Source: Trichobilharzia szidati
Lineage: Eukaryota; Platyhelminthes; Trematoda; Strigeidida; Schistosomatidae
Length of the DNA: 64,000 nt
Direction of reading: 5' to 3'
NCBI GenBank assembly: GCA_944472155.2
Contig: OX235272.1
Span: 99,144,020 to 99,208,019 of the forward strand
In this document: piece after piece, positions 58,888 through 64,000 of the stretch
Layout: the number at the start of each line of letters is the position of its first letter
How positions within the stretch are numbered: the stretch's first letter is position 1
Made by a program: the position numbers and the translations under genes
The notes under the pieces: generated by a model
The model's input: the letters and a program-made list of their open reading frames with translations, nothing else
What the model was told of the DNA's origin: nothing
The model's database searches: none

Positions 58888-60680
58888 TGGCTAGCTTATA
58901 ACACTGGATAATTTGGATGCTGGTCCTTAAATATCAACAGAACAACAATAGGTTTAACATTATTTTTGTGGACGTATTCTGATTTAAAGCAATAAATAAT
59001 TCCACAGAGAGCTGGAGAACTTGATTAGCAAATAGTGCATCATATAATGAAAACAGGGAATAATAAAAATAAATATGAAATCCAGTTAAATCTATCAATT
59101 TTCAAAGAGGATATAAATCTAAATTCTTCCTAAAAACTTGGGAAATCTGAATCAAAATTATACTTTAAAGCTTTGCGGGTTGTTTGACTTCAAAGAAGTT
59201 CTTCAGTAATTCACGGATTTATATAATTTCTATTTCGACACTGAAAAGAATAAGCCAAAAACACTACTTCCGATAACTTTCTCTTCTAGCTTTACAGTTA
59301 TATTTACACAAATATTTCAAGAGTAACTTTATTTACAACACTGATTTTTCTTAAGTAGTACTCAGTCAATGAGATTAAAAGAATTACAGTTCAAACGCAT
59401 GTTTAATTGATATTATGCATAAAAATGTAATACCACACTGAATCTCAGATTAAATAATATGAAAATTTATGCAACAATTGAATATAGTTAAAACAACGAC
59501 ACCTTGTAAAAGGTTTAGAGCGAAGTGGAAGTTATCAGATTTCTACAGTCAGATAGTGGTGGTTAAGGTAGGCAAAGAGTCTGGACGAACTTGTAAATGC
59601 ATCAGTTTGGCTACTTCCAGTGGATTCCAACTGCTTCAGCCATATGTAAAAGACAAACTCATAAGACAAAATTAAGATTAGTCTGGATGTGCTAGACAGC
59701 TTTAAACGCCTTTCAAACATCGACTGTACAAGATGAGCTGAAACACAACTGAAAATAGACCTTGTTTGTCCCTTGCTTAACCACGCAAGATAATGTTGAA
59801 AAATCTTATGACGAACATACGTAATTGTACGTTCAATTTAACTGGCTCCACAGCAGGGGGCGAAGTGATTTATAAACATGGAGCAGTCGTAATTATCCAT
59901 AAATCTCGAACATAAAACTGGAGTGGTTATGAAGAGACAGTGAATTTCTGCTGTATTGAATGATCTTTTTACTGCATTCCCCAAGTGTTGTTTTCATATA
60001 TATATTATATGGTCACACCATAAAAGGTTCCCATTTTGGGGTTGATTACAATATTATTGATAATTTCCTTCTAACACTAGATGAAATACTGCATACCTCA
60101 CAAACTTATGAAGAAAATCTAGCCTACCTGCAGTTAGAAATATGAATTTCCTTGTGCTTATGTGGCTCTGCCAGCTGAAGCTTTCCTGGATGAAGATTTT
60201 CAACTTTGTCTTCATTGTTGTCCAATTGGGAAAGACCTCATGGCATTTCCACCATTAGCTAAAATTATTCTGCATGTAATTCTTATCCAAATTATGATTT
60301 TACTAGCTTACTTGGTAATACAAGTCAACTGTTTTCTGGAAATGGAATATACAGAACTTTTGTTGAGTTTATTCTGATGTATGCTCAATATTTATCAAAC
60401 TAAACATTAACTGGATATTTTATAGATCATAGTTTTTCACTTCAAGCAGACTTGACAAGAGGACGAGAAAGAGTCTTTAATGAAATTTGGAAATAGATGC
60501 ATTACACCCATAAGTGATTACCAGAAAAACTAAATTCATGTATGTAAACCCACAAAAAGCATTCATCTATTAACCTGGATATTCATACTCCTAGTGTAAC
60601 AACAGAAGACAAGGGCCAGGCAACAGATCGTTTATTATGGAAATCAACAGTTATTTATATATTTTCATGTACATTATTAT
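58888..60680. other. No recognisable gene
   Basis: About 1.8 kb of AT-rich sequence. Plus frames at 59,469-59,675, 59,960-60,145 and 60,162-60,377 are short and without known domains. A degraded coding remnant around 60.0-60.6 kb is possible but I cannot name it. Confidence 0.4.
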
Positions 60681-60684
60681 AGTT

Positions 60685-60925
60685 TAGTCTTCTGATTGGT
60701 TGTTTCTCACTTAAAGTTAATCTTTCATCTCTTTGTGACTGTTTCTTGAATGTCAGATCATCTATATGTTAACTGTATCCGCCTACGCAAAGTCTGCTGT
60801 GGTCGGTTTTGAATCAGTCTTTGTTCATATTTTCTCACGACAAATCTTGAGAACGTAAACATTGACGTAAATTACTGTCAACCAATTTGGCTAGTAGACT
60901 GCTCTCACCACACTAGAAGCAAAAT
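60685..60925 (+). repeat. Repeat-5 copy
   Basis: gattggttgtttctcactta, gttaactgtatccgcctacg, aacattgacgtaaattactg and tcaaccaatttggctagtag match the 46.4-kb copy in order. The 3' part that includes the tactgtgtgg block is missing here. Confidence 0.7.
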
Positions 60926-61035
60926 CTGATTTGGAAAGGCAGATTAGAAGGTTTACAGTATTTTTATTTTTCCTGACGCATCATTTTTAGTGCAAACATG
61001 AATGTTTACATCAAACTCTGTGATGGAAACTACTG

Positions 61036-61311
61036 CAATGAATTTCAGCTATATATTTTATTTTCTATTTTCTCCTTCCCGTTCCTCAGTGGAACATACG
61101 GCTTCAAGCTGGAGGCTTGAAATTTCTGTAGCAGTGTTTATTTTACAGGATCGGGTTGCTAGCCTCATGCCCAACTTTTCCTCTTCACCAGCATTATTTC
61201 TGGCTTAGCAAGGTAAAGCAGTGTATCGGCCGGGGATCAATCCACGGATCATGTGCATGGTCGGCGAGCGTCCTAACCGCTATTCCACCAAAGCACAATG
61301 AATTTTAGCTA
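61036..61311 (-). mobile_element. SINE-1, full length, with 16-bp TSD
   Basis: Flanks caatgaatttcagcta (61,036-61,051) and caatgaattttagcta (61,296-61,311) differ at one position and are the target-site duplication. The body is about 61,052-61,295: 3' end ttcctcagtggaacatacgg in reverse, body gctagcctcatgcccaactt, and the tRNA-like head with atcatgtgcatggtcggcga. A few changes in the B-box side (gggatcaatccacgg). Confidence 0.92.
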
Positions 61312-61615
61312 GTTACATAAAATAAAGAATAACCTGTTTTCTCGAATGCTTCGCTGATATCTTATGTTTGAGAATGAAACTGATATCATCAATAGGATAG
61401 AAATCAGTAAGTGAAAAATGTATTGATGACACAGTTAGTAGAAAAAAGTTTTGTAACTTAAAACTTTCAAGTTCTATAACAACGTGCTTACGTCTTCCAT
61501 TTCGAAGTCAATTTAATTGTGAAGAAAAAAGATGATGGTTAAGATTACTACCAGTGTTCGAGATTCCTGCATATGAATTGTATGACATACGCTAATCATA
61601 CTAATTAAATTTCAA
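61312..61615. other. No recognisable feature
   Basis: AT-rich; nothing assignable. Confidence 0.4.
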
Positions 61616-61619
61616 GTGC

Positions 61620-61890
61620 TATTAGTGTCATGGAAACGTATTGCTAAAGAATCCCAGACAAGGGTGAAACAGCTGTCTGGTACTCCCTAGTTTTCAGTGG
61701 TTATCTAACTTAAGTCATTTTGTGATTAATCTTCAAATCAATCAAATCCCTTACGAGCAGCACTTAAAAATTAATCTAGTGCTCACTAATAACTGACTAC
61801 TGAATGAAGTTTTCTGAAGTTCTGATAGGAATTCGTGACTAGCGGTGTACTCGTCTATGACACTGGTTGGCGGTCACGCCATATATCGCG
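61620..61890 (+). mobile_element. SINE-2 3' part plus leader block
   Basis: agaatcccagacaagggtga, gtactccctagttttcagtg and ggttatctaacttaag form the body. caatcaaatcccttacgagc is the 3' end side. The following leader-type block (gttttctgaagttctgatag, gaattcgtgactagcggtgt, gttggcggtcacgccatat) leads straight to the next SINE-2 head. Confidence 0.75.
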
Positions 61891-61899
61891 TTAGAATTG

Positions 61900-62110
61900 G
61901 TGGATCATTGGATTCCATCACAGTGGCTCAACGGTATACGTGACCATCTTCTAACCTGAAGTTCCTGAAATCTGCCTCTTCTGGTGGGGTTGTGGGTGCA
62001 TGTTGCTGGAAAGTGCCATATAAGGACGAAGGAGCTGTCTGTTAACTCCTGGTTTTTAAAAGTTCCTTAGATATAGACAGTTTGTGATCAGTTTCGAAAT
62101 CATACTAATT
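61900..62110 (+). mobile_element. SINE-2 copy in tandem with the previous one
   Basis: Head with acagtggctcaacggtatac (A-box side); the B-box side is degraded (gttcctgaaatctgcc). The body follows: gtgggtgcatgttgctggaa, ataaggacgaaggagctgtc, taactcctggtttttaaaag. Same orientation as 61,620-61,890, with the leader block between them. Confidence 0.7.
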
Positions 62111-62669
62111 AGCAGGAAGTTCATTAAGTAATTGACATGATCTCATTAGTGAAAATGAATCCACTAATTTAAGGCATCAATGAGGAAACAACGGGTAAAT
62201 CAGATCCTTTTTCTTGTGAGCAACATAAATACTATTACGTTTAACTTAATAAAAGTGGCTACAGGTAGGAAATGTGAATAAGCTTATTTATCCACCCGAG
62301 AAATAAAAATGACCACATGTTATATCCTTATACAGCAGAAGAAATAAATACAATACAACTTAATATAAGATCGCGAATTCAGGTAAAATAACCTTGAAAA
62401 TTTATACTCACTAGCAAACGTTGAATTACTCATCGCCAAACCACCAAATTTTGAAAAAAGTATATTTTAAGGTTGATCATGCATATTTAAATCATACCTT
62501 TGAACAACAAAGTTAGAGTTCTGAGACGTTTAGTTTCGGGAAGCCTTAATCGTATTCAGACATTACAACGAATCTTTAGTCTAATCTGAGTAGATATCAT
62601 GAAATCAGTAGTCACAGGAACGGAGAATAGTAATTTAACTTAAATAAATAATAACTGATACCCTCTGCG

Positions 62670-62935
62670 AACCAGGTGGTTCTCATGAACTAGTAGATAG
62701 CACTTTGATATTTGAAAAAAAACGGAACATGGGGAATACCACCACTCACTGGAGATTTAGGCACATCGTGGTGGCGACTCCCAGGTTAAAAGAAATTCGC
62801 ATCCTGGGTTCCATTTCAAGTCATGTTAATCTTCAAACATCATCGAAGCTTCAGTAATAGAAGGTGACATGTCAGAAGAGGCCTTGAATTTCGGTCCAAT
62901 ATAATCATTCAACAGGAAATACCAGTTAACATTTA
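62670..62935 (+). mobile_element. SINE-3 copy, diverged
   Basis: Head relics ggttctcatgaactagtaga and tagcactttgatatttgaaa; body aaagaaattcgcatcctggg and ttccatttcaagtcatgtta; 3' part cttcaaacatcatcgaagct, agaggccttgaatttcggtc and aacaggaaatacc. The B-box is lost. Confidence 0.65.
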
Positions 62936-64000
62936 AACAAGAAAGGTCTTGAGTATTATAAAGCCTCATGACATTCTGGTGTAGTTTAGTGTAACTAATG
63001 GCTTTCGTATGGTACAACTTAATTCACAGGGAAGTAAAGTTCTAGGTCCTTCGTCGTCATTATGGTGATGAAAGTCAAACTCTTGTGAAAGTCAGTTTTA
63101 GATGTGACAACAAATGAGAATGATGTCTTTGTATTGAACCATTTATTTACACTGCACCTGATTTCGAGATGAACTTCACGAAACCATGATGTTGGATTTC
63201 TGTTCTCATTATTTAAAATAATTTTCATATTTTTTTATAACTCAATTTACAGCTGTAGTTGAACTTGTAGGTAAACACTGATTCTTTTGAGTGAAAAATT
63301 CCATAAGAAACAAGATAATAAGGTTAGAAATTTATGATTAGTCAGAAAAAAGATGAGAAAATAATCCCATGTATGGTGTATTTAGAGCGGCTGTTTCGAG
63401 TCCCGACTCAATTTCAACTGTCTCGCGATTATGACAAAATCTAACATCCTGAACATCACCCTTATTTTCTTAAGTAAAGTACAGTTTTCATTTTTTTCCT
63501 CCTAATGGAAGAAATTTAGTACAACTGAATCGTGTGTAGGTGAGTGTACATTACTCAGGTTAAAATGTGCATAGCTAAAATTTGTGCTAAACTTGTGTAC
63601 TGTTGTCTTTAATCGAGTAGATCTGAATTGAGTGTTTCTTCTACAAGTAAATAAATACGAAATTAGAAAGCATGTTGAAAATATGGTTCTAGGTTAACAT
63701 TAGTGTTTAACTCTTTCTACTTATGAGTCAAGTATAAAAAGAGGGATTAATTTCACATCTGATTAATAATACTAAGAAAAAGTGAATAGTTTTCGCGCGA
63801 TAAATCCTATGTGAATTAACTAACTATTCGGACAACGATGACTTATGGTGAATAGGGAAAAAGCAAAAAAAAAAAAATAGACCAGTAGTGGTGGTAAATG
63901 TGAAAGCATTTCACTCATTACAACTTACTGACCGACCAAAAATTTCTAATCTCTCCTCTGAGATTATGTAATTAGTTCTCAGTATATTCAAACGCACTGT
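62936..64000. other. No recognisable gene
   Basis: AT-rich to the end of the window, with an A-run at about 63,865-63,878. The small minus frames at 62.8-63.2 kb have no family features. Confidence 0.4.

Noticed and set aside
60000..60600. Degenerate coding gene
   Set aside because: Several short frames read somewhat protein-like, but no motif could be named and stops are frequent.
1..64000. CRISPR arrays, bacterial operons, insertion sequences
   Set aside because: No regularly spaced short repeats and no bacterial gene organisation; content is eukaryotic retroelements.

Overview
The window looks like nuclear DNA of a digenean flatworm, most probably a schistosomatid (Schistosoma or a close relative). 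It is AT-rich, has no bacterial-style gene packing, and is full of decayed copies of the retroelement types known from schistosomes: Penelope-like elements (PLEs), an RTE-clade non-LTR retrotransposon, a CR1-superfamily non-LTR retrotransposon and several tRNA-derived SINEs. The genus is inferred from this repeat mix; no host gene is available to confirm it.

I found no convincing host protein-coding exon, rRNA gene, functional tRNA gene or CRISPR array. Most short reading frames are chance ORFs or fragments of transposons. The window is therefore best read as an intergenic region, or the inside of a large intron, made of nested repeats.

Layout. 0-7.3 kb: two copies of one PLE family (PLE-A, minus strand), at the left edge and at 5.4-7.2 kb. 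The second is bounded by an exact 12-bp target-site duplication. It carries a reverse transcriptase and GIY-YIG reading frame that is continuous except for four stop codons, and it ends in a perfect 42-bp inverted repeat. 7-25 kb: scattered SINEs of four tRNA-derived groups and a palindromic-ended repeat at 20.7-21.1 kb. 25.6-26.7 kb: a decayed PLE-B copy. 27.3-31.0 kb: a CR1-like element (endonuclease, RT, C-terminus, 3' UTR) with one SINE inserted in its endonuclease domain and another in its 3' region. 32.9-33.5 kb: another PLE piece. 35-52.6 kb: four minus-strand 3' fragments of RTE elements mixed with SINEs, a PLE piece at 47.6-48.1 kb and a chimeric SINE at 49.6 kb. 54.9-57.1 kb: nested PLE-B copies with long inverted tails. 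57.7-64 kb: more SINEs and the second copy of the palindromic-ended repeat.

How the parts relate. The autonomous elements (PLE, RTE, CR1) each encode, or once encoded, their own RT and endonuclease. SINE-1 has a tRNA-like Pol III promoter head and a 3' end resembling that of the RTE fragments, so an RTE enzyme is the likely mobiliser. A second head-bearing SINE at 49.6 kb has the same head joined to a different tail, which occurs separately at 46.4 kb. The family labels (PLE-A/B, SINE-1 to -4, repeat-5, repeat-6) are local names used only in this annotation.
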